Assembly (NCBI RefSeq): GCF_954871325.1
Contig: NC_088776.1
Coordinates: 18,600,052-18,664,051 of the forward strand
Source of the DNA: Gordionus sp. m RMFG-2023
Taxonomy: Eukaryota; Nematomorpha; Gordioida; Chordodea; Parachordodidae
Length of the DNA stretch: 64,000 nucleotides
Reading direction: 5' to 3'
Part shown: one piece after another, positions 1-12,017 of the stretch
How the letters are laid out: every line of letters begins with the position of its first letter
Numbering within the stretch: the first letter of the stretch is position 1
Position numbers and translations under genes: made by a program
The notes under the pieces: generated by a model
Seen by the model: the letters and a program-made list of their open reading frames with translations, nothing else
Database searches by the model: none
Told to the model about the DNA's origin: nothing

Positions 1-1620
1 CATTCGCCTACGACAAAATGAAGGATGGGAAACCTGGTGAAACCACGATTCGTGAAAATGAAACATATGACGGCCATAAACGACCTGATAATAAGTAAAG
101 AAACCAGTTTACGGAGTATAGAGGTTGCGACATAGAATGTTGGGAGCATGATGGAAGAGCGGGAGAAGTGGTCGATGTATTGCATAGAAGGCATATAGAT
201 GTGGGTTGCATAAGAAACCAGATGGAAAGGTAATGGCGCAAAAACGATTGGCAGGACAAGTGAAAAGTACAAATTTTTATGTCAAGGAAGTAATGATGGT
301 AAGTCTGGCGTTGCGGTTTTGGTTGCAGAAAAATTGGTGGGCAAAGTAGTCGAAGTGAGAAGGCTAGACAACCAGATAATGGTTATCAAGATAATTTTTG
401 GTAGAAAGCTATATAATATTATCTTGATATATTTTTCTGGTTGGAAGTAGTGAAGAGAAAGATATATTTTGGGACAGCCTACTGTGGGCGACATCGAGAC
501 TGGGAAATGAAGAGGGGATTATCCTGGCTGGTGATCTAATCGGACATGTGGGAACGAGTAATGGGGGTTATGAAGGAGTACATGGAGGATTCAGTTACGG
601 CATGAGAAATCTGTAAGGGGAGAGGATTTTCGATTTTAGTGATACTAGGTGACTTATAAGTCGGGTAGTACCAAAAGTGCAGTGGATTACTTGTTATTAA
701 GGAGATGTGATAGAAGTATAGTAAAAAATGTGAAAGTAATACCGGGAGAGGAATTGAGAGCTCTTATATGCAGATGACGCAGCAAAGACAAAGCTTATGA
801 TTTGTGGAGATAATCTGAAGATGAAGGAATCAGGCAACTGGCCTTATGGTGTATGTGGGAAAGGAAATGCTAGAAATTTAACCCAATGCACCAGATGCCA
901 GAAATGGGTGCATAATAGATGTAGCGGGAAAAAAGTGATGTTAGCAAGAATGACCTTTATTTGTAGAACGTGCATAAAAGGGTTATATAAAACTTGGGCA
1001 ATGGGTTAACCCTCGATAAGTTTTGTTATTTGGGTGTTATGCTAAACGCAGATTGATATAGATTCTGCTGTTATTGCAAGGGTCATAGAAGCATGGAAGA
1101 TGTTCAGAAAGATGTCGTCTATTCTAACAAATAAAAAAGTTTCTCTGAAGTTAAAGGGGAAAGTTTACGTAATATGTGTGAGGAGTTGCTTAGTTTATGG
1201 CGGCGAAGGCAATGAGAGCGACCCACAAAGCCAAATTTTAAAGAACAGAGATGAGGATGATTAGATGGATGTGTGGAGTATCTTTGGGAGAGAGAAAAAC
1301 TAGCATGGATGCGAATAAGATTGGGTATAGAAATGATTGGAGTGGTAATACAAAAAAATAGACTAAGATGGTTTGGGCATGTGAATCGTAAGATATAAGA
1401 TGTCTGGGTAAAGAGATGCACTTTTGATGGAAGTAGGAAGATCAAGACCTAGAGGAAGGCTCAAGATAATGTGGATAAATGTGATAACGGCGGATATGAG
1501 AAAAATGAATCTTACAAGTATAGATGCTCAGGACTGTTAAAAATGGAAAAGAAAAATCAGAGAAATTGGCCAACCTGGAAATCGCCATTAGACGGAGAAG
1601 GATAATAAATTTTATCAAAA
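1..1620 (+). mobile_element. decayed non-LTR retrotransposon (RTE-like LINE), internally deleted
   Basis: Fragments of one LINE protein can be read in order on the + strand. An endonuclease region at about 297-612 ends with a GDLIGHVG motif followed by GGFSYGMRN, the usual endonuclease signature of this group. Around 615-760 come GERIFDFSD and SAVDYLLLRR pieces. At about 766-780 LYADDAAK corresponds to the reverse-transcriptase YADD active site, but the fingers and palm that should precede it are missing, so a large deletion joins endonuclease to YADD. An 797-1009 open stretch carries a Cys-rich zinc motif (CGKGN, CTRCQKW, CSG, CRTC) known after the RT domain in many invertebrate LINEs. The end (1431-1609) reads GRSRPRGRLK, DMRKMNL and IGQPGNRH, the typical C-terminus, followed by a stop. 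Many stops and frame changes show it is old and dead. The 5' end lies outside the window. Confidence 0.85.
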
Positions 1621-4189
1621 CATGCTATAAAATACTTATCATTCCTTTCACATTTTAATCAATTTTGAGAGAAATTGGTTTAATAGATAAAAAGTTAGGG
1701 GGTGGCTGACCAGTTGAAAAACATGACCATCCACTTATCCCTTACATAATTTTTATTCCAACTATTATAATTTCAGATTGATTCTAGCCAGATCAAAAAT
1801 GCCACTTAATATGGATAATTTTTTTGAAATAAATAATAATACTATAAAAAATACTCAAATAAATTTTAATGATTTTTCTTATATAAAAAATATGTATAAT
1901 TCCGAAAAGCTTAACCCGAAATAAAAATTATTTGTCGGCCCTTTAAAAAATATATTCTACAAAGATAAAATATTGGCGCCTTATTTGCAAAAATTTTAAA
2001 ATATACCAATTATTAATTGACAAAATGTAATGATATAATATTTAAAAAATTAAGCCCGCCCGGCCTGATTTAAAAAATCTTAGGCCCATGAAATTATTTT
2101 TTTAAAATAGAGGGCCGGAACGTGATTTTCAAGTCCTAATGGAAATGTTATTATTGCTGAGATGCAATAAAAAAAATTATATTATATATATTTAAAATTT
2201 TAGTCATATTTTTTATTGAGAGGAGGGGGGGGGGTGGAGGGTGTGGGGGGGGGGAGGGTTATTAGCTTAAAATGATATTTGCCAGAATAGGAAAATTTTT
2301 CTCCCCTATCCTTTTTTAATTTTGATACTTGTATTTTTTAAAGTTTTTAATTTATGATTATAATGATTTGCCCTTAATTTTGTAACATTATGAAATAAAT
2401 GATGATCTGATTTATTACTAAAGTATTTTAATTTTATATTTAATTCTTTTTATATTTTGGTTCTATTTGGTTCTTCAACTTATTAACATTTTTACACTTA
2501 GTTCTCCATATTTTTTATTACAAATATTTAGACGAAACCTTTTCAATGGAATTTATTTTAAAAAAATGATAGGGTAAAAATAATTTGTTTTAGTAAGGCT
2601 GTTATTCTCCAATATTTCATTCAAAATTACTAGTATTATGGTCACAGTTTGGTTCAAACTATGTCTCCTTTTGATCTTACATGCCCTAACTCAATACAAG
2701 AGGTCGGTTTCAGAAAATATTGTCCGGTGATAGGAAGAAATATTTAACCCTATGAGCATCTTAAGACATTCAATGATTTCTATCACTACCAAATTTTATA
2801 ATTAGTTATACAAATTATTTTTTTACTAAATAATTTCTTCTTTTTTTTTTACTGATCAATAAATATCGAAATAAAAATTAATCATTCGCTTTTTCATAAT
2901 ACTTTTATATTTAATATGTTGACAAAAAATGGGGGGAGGGAGGGGGTATATATATGATATTGATAAAATTTGCTTTCGTAATTTTTTTAAAAATAGTTGA
3001 CAGTTACTTAATTTTATTCTACTATTTCTCTAAAATTATCTCATATAAACCATATTGGATTAAATTTTGACCTTTTTCAAGTGCAGAAATTTACTTAGTA
3101 ATAGTATAGGTTTACCTCACTAAACAAGCCAACCAATTATCTATTTAAATTGTAATAACCTTAACTTATATATTTAAAAAAAAGATAAAAATAATCCTTG
3201 ATAAATAAGAAATATTTAAAATAAAAATACTAAATCATAAATTTCCACAAGCTGGACCCTACCGGCTGGAAAATTAGGACTTTGTTTGAAGCATCTTCCC
3301 CGGATATAACATGGCTATGCCTATGCCACTGGGCAGATAAGGGGTAAACTTAGTAGATCAGGATGGGAAGAATTTATTTATTCAATAATTATATTTTAAT
3401 CGACATTCTAATTCTCTAAGCATTAAATATTTATACATATTTTATTTAAAAGTAGGTGAAATTACTTTTTCTATTGAGCCGGGAATATGCCATGTTGAAA
3501 TATTGGTTAGAATTTATCCAAATACTATTTTAGGTATTAATGATTAATTATATTTTTTTTAATTATTATTGTTAAAACTTTTAAGTTGCTGTCATAGATA
3601 AATATTGGCGTCATTAGTAAAGAACCTAAGCATGCTTTTGCACCTAGCCTAACTAGACGCCACTAGTCCGATTTCTTAATACAAATAAAAATATTCCATG
3701 TTTTTACAAAAAATAAATTTCTCTAGATATCTGGATTGATGGTGAAAAATTTAGGGCCCAATTGATGAGCACATCATTTTCTCCTGAAACAAGTTTTTGG
3801 CCATCTTGGATCCGTGTTAACAAAAGTGAAACATCTACAAAACCTTTTGCCACGTATGATATTATCGTCAAAAACCCAGAAAACATAATAATTTTTAAGG
3901 TTTTATTATTAAAAATGTTTGAATTCTTTTTACTAAGTTATATAGTCTATAAATTTATATTTATACTTTTTTTAGTGCATCAAAACGCTCATGTTGGAAA
4001 TCAAATATATACAAATTTGAAACATTTGTTCAAGATACAATTATTTATATTACCATACTAAATTTAATTAATCAATTGTAATTTTTTAAATATTCATTAT
4101 ACCCTTTAACAAAATTTTATTTGAAAAAATATAGCAAATATTATTATAAAACAAGCTGATTGCCCGTCAAAAATGATTGGGAATCTGAA
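1621..4189. other. AT-rich intergenic DNA, no gene seen
   Basis: No supported gene. It holds G-tracts at 2221-2260 and 2931-2948 and a GC-rich patch at 1905-2135 made of GCCCG and GGCCC words separated by A/T runs. That patch resembles the hAT ends at 5054-5583 and 60931-61310 and is probably a worn copy. The open frames around 3704-4061 look like AT-rich chance. Confidence 0.5.
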
Positions 4190-4716
4190 TTTTAATTTTA
4201 ATTACCTTCTATCTTCTATTTGATACCCATATCAATATATATTTTGATACTGACCTCCCAATACATAGACACTGCCTCTAAGTCAAAAGATATTTTATTT
4301 ACCTTTTATTTGATTCTCATATCAATATTTTGTGCTGATAAAAATATTATTGACCCCCTCCATCCTTCCCAGGTTGTAGACTCGCCTAACTAGAGTGATA
4401 ATTATCATTACAATAAAAAAATATTTTAATCACCATTTGTTTGATGACTATATCAAATTTTGAGTGTTTACTTCTCCCCCTCCTGATCAAGTCCAACCAA
4501 TTAAGACCAAGAGTGAATACTATTATTTCAGCCAAAATATATTTTAATTATTCTTTATTTGATACCCATATTATCCACCCTAGCTTCTATTTGATACCCA
4601 TATCAATATCTTGTGTTGATAAAATATTCCTGACCTACCACGACATAGACTCGCTCATTTAGAGGATTATTATCATTATAATCAAAAGACAAAAGATATT
4701 CTAATTACCTTTTATT
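4190..4716. repeat. irregular direct repeat array (TTTATTTGATACCCATATC units)
   Basis: About five imperfect copies of a unit containing TTTATTTGATACCCATATC occur near 4215, 4305, 4433, 4552 and 4588, separated by 35-130 bp of partly similar sequence (words such as GACATAGACTCGC and AAGTCCAACCAATTAAG). The array is cut at 4716 by a hAT insertion and resumes at 6846 with AAGTCCAACCCATTAAG. An inverted fragment of the same family lies at 17040-17240. No coding. Confidence 0.6.
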
Positions 4717-5053
4717 TAGTGTCGTTAAAGTTACTTTTGAAGCATAACTAGTTACAGTTACTATTTACATTTTTATAAATGTAACTAGTTATTAGTTACA
4801 GTTACATTATAAGTTACTTTCTGGTTCTTATAAATTTTAAAATGGTCTATTAATTCTAAAAATGGGTTTCAGGTTATGTATTAAGAATTAATGATTTTTT
4901 CACTCAAATATTTGCTAATATGATATTTATATATACAGTTGTTGCAAATATTTATTTTAAACTTACTGCAAATATATATATTTTAATGTTAATTCAAATA
5001 GAACTGTATAATATTGGAGTTTTTTCTGTCAAGAAAATTGTGATAATTAGAAT

Positions 5054-5583
5054 TAGTGATCTGCATCGGGCCTAATTATTCAAGCCCGGCACGACCCAAA
5101 ATTTTTTGATTAAGTTTTGCCCAGACCGGCCCGAACCCGAAATTTTTTTAAAAAAATTTTGTCGGCCAGGCCCGAATTTATTTAAATATAGAAATTAATT
5201 ACTCAAAATAAACGATATATGTTATTTGGCGTCTACTTTCTATAAATTTTATATACAAACAATTATAAAAAAAATACTTCTTGTATTAATCTTATCCCAT
5301 TTAGCGCTTATTAATAGAATTTTCTGGGGCGATAATTTGTAGGTACGTCCTGTCACTGTTATTCGATCTATTATCATTATTGTTTGATTAATGGACAACC
5401 CTATCTATCCTCAAATGGGGTAAAAGAAGGATGGTGATGGTCCATGGGGATGTGAAAAGGAAATATATTCAACATAAAATTGATAAATGATATATTTTAA
5501 AAAATTTCTAAGCCCGACCCGACCCGGCGAGATTTTCTTAAAAAATATTAGGCACGGCGCGGGCCTACTTTTGCAGATCTCTA
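5054..5583. mobile_element. nested hAT MITE of the ATCTGCATCGGGCC family
   Basis: Starts TAGTGATCTGCATCGGGCC and ends TGCAGATCTCTA, inverted ends of about 12-15 bp. Flanks ATTAGAAT (5046-5053) and ATAAGAAT (5584-5591) match at 7 of 8 positions, the hAT TSD length. The interior alternates GCCCGG-rich words with A/T runs. The same family occurs at 60931-61310 (exact TSD), ends at 10951 and starts at 13009. Confidence 0.85.
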
Positions 5584-6189
5584 ATAAGAATTACAAGGGA
5601 AGGGTATTAGATAATTTATTTTTTATTTAATTATATATGCATGCATCCTATCCTATTGTATAATTTGGAAAACACTTTAGATCATAGAATTTACCTACTT
5701 TTTTTAGAAGGCTAAAAAATCCTGAACAAGAGGACCATGGCAAAAATACCCTAGATAATTCCCTAATTTTCAAAAAAATTAATTAGCCTATAGAATGAAG
5801 GTTATTTGATTATTCTTTTATTAAAAGAAAATGGTATTTGATATCTGCATTTTAATATTTTGTTTTTCTTTCATAGTCGTCTTTTCTTATTAGTAAGTAA
5901 TGATAACTAATTTAGCATTTTATACAAAATTATTTAATTCCAAAATAATCGAAATCTTTGTCTTTCCTTATACTAAGTTTTATGCTCTAATTTAGAAAAA
6001 TTTAAAAAAAATACATTTATATGAAATTCCAGATATTAAAAAATAGGTTTATTACTTAAATTTGATTAAAATCATAAAACCCGGCAATGTAACAATTTAA
6101 GAAAAGAAAATCTATTTGAACATATCCTTTGCGAACACAATCAGACCTTTAAACAAAATTTTAAATTTAATTTAAAATTAATTTGGCAC

Positions 6190-6510
6190 AAAGCTAGCCC
6201 CTTGGAACCAAGGTTTACCCCTAGCTAGGGATTAAACATGTGTAGATCGTTTTGCCAGATCTTTTAATGTTAACTCCAACACTAGCTGAAAGTACAAAAT
6301 ATAAATATAGCCACCTTAAAAATCTTTTTGTTTGTTCGGGTAGTCAGACACCTGTAGATCATTTGGACCCCAAGCCCTAAAATTATTCAAAATAATAGGG
6401 CAAATGAATCACAGGTGATCTAAAAGAAGGCTTCTACCTACGACAAAGAATATCAATAGATTTGTCGATCCAACTGTATATATATATATGGGTCATTAAG
6501 GCCCGCCAAC
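6190..6510 (+). pseudogene. old LINE C-terminal fragment
   Basis: The DNA is similar over its whole length to the coding fragment at 50857-51259: shared words include CCCTTGGAACCAAGGTTTAC, GATCGTTTTGCCAGATCTTT and CACAGGTGATC. The reading frame is broken here. It is the C-terminal, nuclease-like tail of a non-LTR retrotransposon, carried inside the hAT element 4717-6845. The two copies allow an age comparison: this one is clearly the more decayed. Confidence 0.75.
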
Positions 6511-6893
6511 CAAACCTAAAATATATTATTTTATTTTTTTTATTTCTCTTCTTTTAATTATATATTTTTATAAAGTTATAGTGTACTAATTATAATTTTA
6601 ATATTCTTTTATGATCAATTCACATATTAAAAATAAAATTAATTATTTGAATATATTATTTAGATTTATTCATACATATTTTTAGAAGTAACTAGTTACT
6701 TTTGGCAGTTACATTTCAAAAAATATAACTAGTAACAGTTACTAGTTACAATTTTTGAAATATAACTAGTTACAGTTATTTTTTAGAAAAAATTTAACTA
6801 GTTAAGGTAACTTGTTACTTTTAACTAGTTACTTTAACAACACTACTTTTATTTAATACAAGTCCAACCCATTAAGATTAAGAGTAAATAATA

Positions 6894-8063
6894 TAGGGTT
6901 TCCCCAAAAAAAGATAAGTCCCAATCAAAAAAGGAAAAGTTCCAATCATAAAAGGAAAAGGTTCAATCAAACGAGTCAATCTTAAAGGGAAAAGGTTCAA
7001 TCATAAAAGGAAAAGGCCCAAACAAAAAAGAAAAATTGTCAATCAAAAATGGTAAAGTCCCAAAGGTTTAGGAAAAAGTCCGATCTAAAAAGGAAAAGTG
7101 TCAAACAAAAAAGGAAAAGTGACAATCAAAATAAGAAAATGCCCAAAAGGAAAGGAAAAGTGTCAATCAAAAAAGGAAAATTTCCATTCAAGATTGTTAT
7201 TTTTTAAATTTTAAATAAATTATAAATATTTTTTTCTTGTTAATTTTTCTTTATTTTTATTATTCCGTCATATTTTATTTCTAACCTTTTTTTCTTTACT
7301 TTATTTTTTTTACCATCTTTTCTCAATTTATTTTTCTTCTCATTTTTGATAATTCTTTTGTCTTATTAAAAATAATTTATAAATTTTCCCTGTTATTTTT
7401 CTTAACTTCTTTACACCATTTTTTAAACAATTCTTTCCTTTTTTTCTTCATACATAACAATATTTTGACATTTTTTCTCCTTATACTGCTATCTTTTACA
7501 TACATTTCTTACCTTTTCCTCTTTAAGTCATTTTTAATCTATATTTTTCTGATCTTTTCTCAATTTTTTCTTCTTCTCATTTTCGATAATTCTTTTTTGT
7601 GATTTATTTTTAATTTTCACTTAATTTTTATATCTCAATGGCAGATAATTTTTTAAAGAATTTTTACATCAAAATATTGTTATGTGTGATGAAAAAAAAG
7701 GGAAAAAAATGTTAAAAAAATGGTGCAGAGAAGTGAAGAAAAATAACAAGGAAAATTTATAAATTTTTAAAAAGACAAAAGAATTATCAAAAATGAGAAC
7801 AAAAATAAATTGAGAAAAGATAGTAAAAAAAAAAGTAAAGAAATCGCAAAAAGTTAGAAATAAAATAAGAAGGAATAATAAAAATTTAAGAAAAATTGAC
7901 AAGAAAATAAATTTATAATTTTTTTTAAAAAAATTTAAAATATAACGATTTTCCTTTTTTGAATGGGAATGGGAATTTTCCTTTTTTGATTGAGACTTAA
8001 CCTTTCCTTTTGGGACTTTTCCCTTTTTGATTGACATTTTTCCTTTTTTGAATGGAAACCCTG
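6894..8063. mobile_element. fold-back element with repeat-filled arms, probable TA target site
   Basis: Two long inverted arms, about 6894-7480 and 7660-8063, share their order of motifs: an outer array of 15-22 bp units (AATCAAAAAAGGAAAAGTG and variants), then matching T-rich/A-rich blocks, ending in CAATATTTTG near 7470 and its complement near 7672. The outermost bases are TAGGGTTTCC on the left and the complement of CAGGGTTTCC on the right, each flanked by TA, which fits a Tc1/mariner-type target. The centre (7480-7660) is a short unpaired spacer. A long open frame on the minus strand in 7669-8079 is just repeated Lys codons from the arm and is not a gene. Confidence 0.65.
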
Positions 8064-8084
8064 TATTTCCTCTTTTCATATCCT

Positions 8085-8235
8085 ACTACATAACAATATT
8101 TTGACTTTTTATGATTTTTTCTAGTTATATTGTAATCTTTTACATACATTTTTGACCTTTTCAATCTATTTATCCATTTTTTTTTCTTCTCATTTTTCAT
8201 AATTCTTTTTATTTCTCAATGGCAGATTAGAAGTT
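8085..8235. repeat. direct repeat of 7450-7645
   Basis: The stretch from TACATAACAATATTTTGAC to TCTCAATGGCAGAT repeats, in the same order and orientation, the segment 7450-7645 that lies inside the fold-back element. It suggests either a partial duplication next to the element or that the fold-back arms were captured from this flank. Confidence 0.6.
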
Positions 8236-8339
8236 TTTACATATTAAATTATTTAATTACAATTGCGATATATAATATAGTAAGAAGCAAAAATTTATAT
8301 TAACCATTAATAATTTCCCCTCTTTTACATTTTGGAATA

Positions 8340-9060
8340 TAGGTCTCCATATTTCTAAAATAATTTTTTGGATTCTCCTCAGATATTCCTCTCTCTCCAT
8401 GCTCTATAAAACGAATTAATTACTCCTCGTTATTGGAATATTGATTTCTGACAAAATCCTTCTATTGAAAAAACACATTTCAATGGGATTAAGATAAGGA
8501 TTGTAAGATAGTAAATATTAGATTGTATGCCCTCTTCTTTCTATCGATTCCCTAATAGTATGGTTATGATGAAATGGACCATTATCCATCACAAAAATCA
8601 TATTCATCATTTACCTTCTTCAAAATGATTTAATATTTCAATGATAATATAATTCATTGTCTTTTTCCTTGAACACTTTTAATAGCCTTTTTATTTATTT
8701 GTGAATATCCATATAACCGCCTCATTAAATTGAAAACCCACTCTCATCGATAAATATTATTTTCTCTTTCATATAGGCCACATCTACAAACCAATTTGCG
8801 TATTCTTTACGAATCTTGATAATTGATTCGGTATTTTCTCTAATTGAAGGTAGTGACATTCTTTTAAAGCTATACCTAAATCCTGATAGTAACCTTGATA
8901 CCGTATTTTTTGATATTTCCACATCATATCTTTCTTTAATCATTTTACATAACTTTTTTAAAGATAAAGTGCAATCCAAATTTATACAAATTAATATATA
9001 TTCTTCCTGTATTTAATTTCTTTTGTGCACGTGAACCTTCTTTGGGTAAACTATATTTTA
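8340..9060 (-). pseudogene. Tc1/mariner (IS630-like, DD34E) transposase, catalytic part
   Basis: Reading leftward, a segment with KEGSRAQKKLN (near 9040) is followed by KMIKERYDVEISKNTVSRLL and then KEKIIFIDESGF, where the first catalytic Asp sits (8725-8979). Further left come VMDNGPFHHN with the second Asp and YNPYLNPIE with the final Glu; the second Asp and the Glu are separated by 34 residues, the Tc1-type DD34E spacing. Several frame breaks and a stop between motifs make it a pseudogene. The N-terminal helix-turn-helix is not here but at 12608-12691, on the far side of a 3.5-kb hAT insertion, so one Tc1 gene has been cut in two. Confidence 0.8.
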
Positions 9061-9611
9061 TTCCATTTTAAAGATGAGAGTATTTAATATTTGTCACTGT
9101 TTTTATCTTACTTTAAAACATGAAATTACAGACGCGTAAGCAGGAATTTGGTCTGGGGGGGGGATAATAATTTTTTTAAGAAATATCATTGAGCATAAAT
9201 TTATTAGGACTAATAACTTTTCTAATACACAATTTTAAATTAATGTGAAAAAATTATATATATAAACCGGCATATAAAAAACTATAAAATAAATGTGAAT
9301 TGAAAAATATTATACGGATATAACTAACGGCATTGAAAAACTATAAAATAAATGTGAATTATAAAATATAAAGTGAATATAACCACATTTTGAATTTTTT
9401 GAGCCTTTAAAATTTATATATAAAGTATAAAAAATTTAAATGTTGGAATTATATATTAATATACAAAAAGTTTCTTAGGAATAATTGTATTTTGTATGTT
9501 TTGAGCTAATTTTTCAATTATCTAATCCTTGCTTGGCGTTAAATGCCTATGAATATTTAAAAGATCCAAACCATTCAATCTACTTTCAGAAGTTTTACTT
9601 TATAGGTATGT

Positions 9612-9959
9612 TAGAGACTTGCAGGCCCTGCCCCCGGGTTGGACCGTATTTTAATTTTTTTAAATATACCCGGGCTGGGCCCGAAATTTTTTCTAAAAAA
9701 CACCCGGGCTTAGCCTGAAATTTTTTTAAATAAAAATATCCGGGTCGGCTATATATTTTAAAACCAAATATTTGAAATCACCATTATTAGCTATAAAAAT
9801 CAAAAATAAATATAATTTATTTTAGAAAAATTTGGGCCGGGCCTGAATTTAAAAAAGCCGTGCCGGGTCTGAAAATTTTTTTAAAAAAACCCTGGCCGAA
9901 AAATTTTTTTTGAAAAAATCTGGACCACGCCCTGCAAATGGTACATCTGCAGGGCTCTG
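9612..9959. mobile_element. GC-rich MITE inside the composite hAT
   Basis: Begins TAGAGACTTGCAGGCCCTG and ends with the complement of CAGAGCCCTGCAG, so the ends are inverted. The interior is made of CCCGGG/GGGCC words between A/T runs. The same insertion, in the same place relative to the host element, is seen at 26695-26884. No target-site duplication is recognisable, so it is older than the transposition that spread the composite. Confidence 0.65.
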
Positions 9960-10381
9960 TTATTCTTCTTACAAAAGAGAATGTTCTCTCATTAGTTTAC
10001 TAATGGGAAGAGTTGCTAATATATATATAACCATTTTAATACATTGGGAATATAATCTAAAATGTGTTTGAAATAATGCAAAGCAATAGCATTTTTTGGG
10101 GCTAATCAACCATAGTTAATCTTTTAATCATAGTTATTCAGCTAAGGCACATAAGATACTTTGACATCTTCATGATAAAAATTTAACAAATATTTATTTT
10201 TTTTCTATCACCAACTGAAAAAGGTTGGGAAGGCTTTTGTGGAAGTTCTGCAGATGGGTAAGTTCTGCATGATGAATTAAAAACCATTCATTTATTTGGG
10301 TTATAAATGTATCTAAGAGATGAGACATTTGTTTTATAATACTCTTCTACTGATCCTATATTAATGTTTTGACGATGAGCT

Positions 10382-10951
10382 CAGGCGCGTACGCAATGCA
10401 GATGCCGGATTATATTTTTCATAAATATTATTGTTAATATTAATTTATATTTGTTAATATTTATTCCTATCTCATATATATATTTAATTACATTTATTTA
10501 TCACATTCATCTACTAAGATTTTATCGATTGATTTCGATTTCAAGTTTTCCTTGGCGTAATTTACCTATTATTTTCAAATATTAGTGGCGTAATATTTAT
10601 CTAAATTTCTAGTCAAATAATAATTATCTCTGAAACTCCATTTGTTTGGTTTATAGTTATTTTTAATAATAGTATTTTAAATAAATAATTAAGTACTAAA
10701 TAAATTGTCTATTGAGATATTTGTAATATAAAATGTTATATATAAAAAATAAACTAAAGGCTAATAGTAAAAAACTAAAAAAAATTAATTTCTATCGGGC
10801 GGACAAATAATTTTTGTATAACAAAATAAAAAAAATCGGGTTTGGGCAGAGAAAATTTTTTTTAAAAAAAAATTCAGGTTCAGGGCCGGGTCGACAAAAT
10901 TTAAAAAAATCAGGTTGGGGCAGGCTTGAAAAGGCCCGATGCAGATCACTA
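10382..10951. repeat. end of composite hAT joined to an ATCTGCATCGGGCC-family hAT end
   Basis: 10382-10647 is a forward copy of the left end of the 25631 element (CAGGCGCGTACGCA, then ATGCAGATGCCGGATTATA). At 10648 it switches abruptly to the complement of the sequence at 13009-13290 and runs to the terminal complement of TAGTGATCTGCATCGGGCC at 10951. The joint is a truncation of both elements; no TSD can be assigned to either. With the inverted copy at 12359-12607 the 10382 end makes inverted repeats of about 250 bp. Confidence 0.65.
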
Positions 10952-11599
10952 AGGGCACTACGATAACCCACTTTTCTTTATTTTTTCCTTTTATTACCAT
11001 GAAAATATTATATAAGGCTTTTACCTCCTGTATAGTGTTGTTATTTTATTGTAAATTAAAAATATTGTTTTGTCCAAAAACTAATCAATGTTGACAAAGG
11101 TATAAACATGTGGATAATGGGATGAATTACAAGATACCGCTAAACGAGGTGAAATTTATATATCTATTTATTCTTTTTTAACGCGAAAAAAAAAATTTGA
11201 CATATAAATAAGACACAAAAATGAATAAACAAAGGTTTGACAAACCGTGTTAGGAAGAGATAAAATTTTAAAATATTGTATAAAAAATAATTTTTTTTAC
11301 TTATTTATAATATAGCAGGGTCATTTTAATAAATACATTTTATTTTATAATATTACATTTTCTTATATCCTTTTAAATATCTCCTAAGACCTATAATTTT
11401 TTTTTAGTCCCAGCTCAAAAATGAAAAATCTAAATCTTCAAGTCCAGCCCTGAATTTTTTTGGTAAGGTTCCGATTTTATTTTTAATCATTTTAGGGCCT
11501 TGTCCGAAATATTTAAAATTTCGTTATTTTGAAAAATTTGGTGTAGTTTGCAAATTTTTTCAAAAGGAGAAATATAGCAGTAAATGAATGTTAAATGTT

Positions 11600-12017
11600 C
11601 CAATTTATATGATTTTCCAACTAAATTTGTAGATATAATTCCATTGTGGATAACTAATAATCTGCGAATGTTTTTGGTAGAAAAAGGTCCTCAACGAATG
11701 GAGTATTTTAGTTTTCTACTAAACCAATAGACATTTTTCTTCTTCATCATATGCGAAGACATTCCAATAATCAATTAGTCTATCCTCGTTGGCTAGTGTA
11801 CTAGATAAGTTGCAAATATAATTTTTGTTGTAAACATTTTTCAAATTCGAGATACAAATTTTCAAACGAAGGCTCTAATGATTGGAAATAATTCTCATTG
11901 CGAAAAATTATCTAAAGATTAGATAAATTTTATAGACCCCCAGATTGCTAATGTTGATGAAGAATTTCATATTTTATATGTTATTGTTGAGTCAAAAGCA
12001 GATCTATACGTGTTTAA
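11600..12017 (+). pseudogene. hAT transposase N-terminal remnants (ZMYM1/P52rIPK-like)
   Basis: Broken + strand pieces read NIPLWITNNLRMFLVEKGPQ (from about 11635) and DEEFHILYVIVESKADLYV (11955-12010). The first resembles the region before the zinc finger in ZMYM1-like hAT transposases. The second is nearly the same as the piece at 26270-26330 in the sister copy, but its orientation relative to the flanking 12018-12607 part is flipped. Not a working gene. Confidence 0.5.

Larger units (their letters stand above)
4717..6845. mobile_element. hAT-type DNA transposon, non-autonomous, 2.1 kb, with exact 8-bp TSD
   Basis: The left end reads TAGTGTCGTTAAAGTTAC and the right end is its inverted counterpart (TTTAACAACACTA). 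The 8 bp CTTTTATT sits directly outside both ends (4709-4716 and 6846-6853), an exact hAT-length target-site duplication. Both subterminal regions are packed with the palindromic word TAACTAGTTA and variants of CAGTTAC, as expected for transposase-binding repeats. No transposase can be read inside. It contains a nested smaller hAT (5054-5583) and an old LINE tail (6190-6510). It inserted inside the repeat array at 4190. Confidence 0.85.

Noticed and set aside
7669-8079. Long minus-strand open frame (136 codons) rich in Lys and Phe
   Set aside because: It is the arm of the fold-back element: the Lys-rich part is translated tandem AAAAAGG units and the rest is T-rich filler. No domain and no conservation signal.
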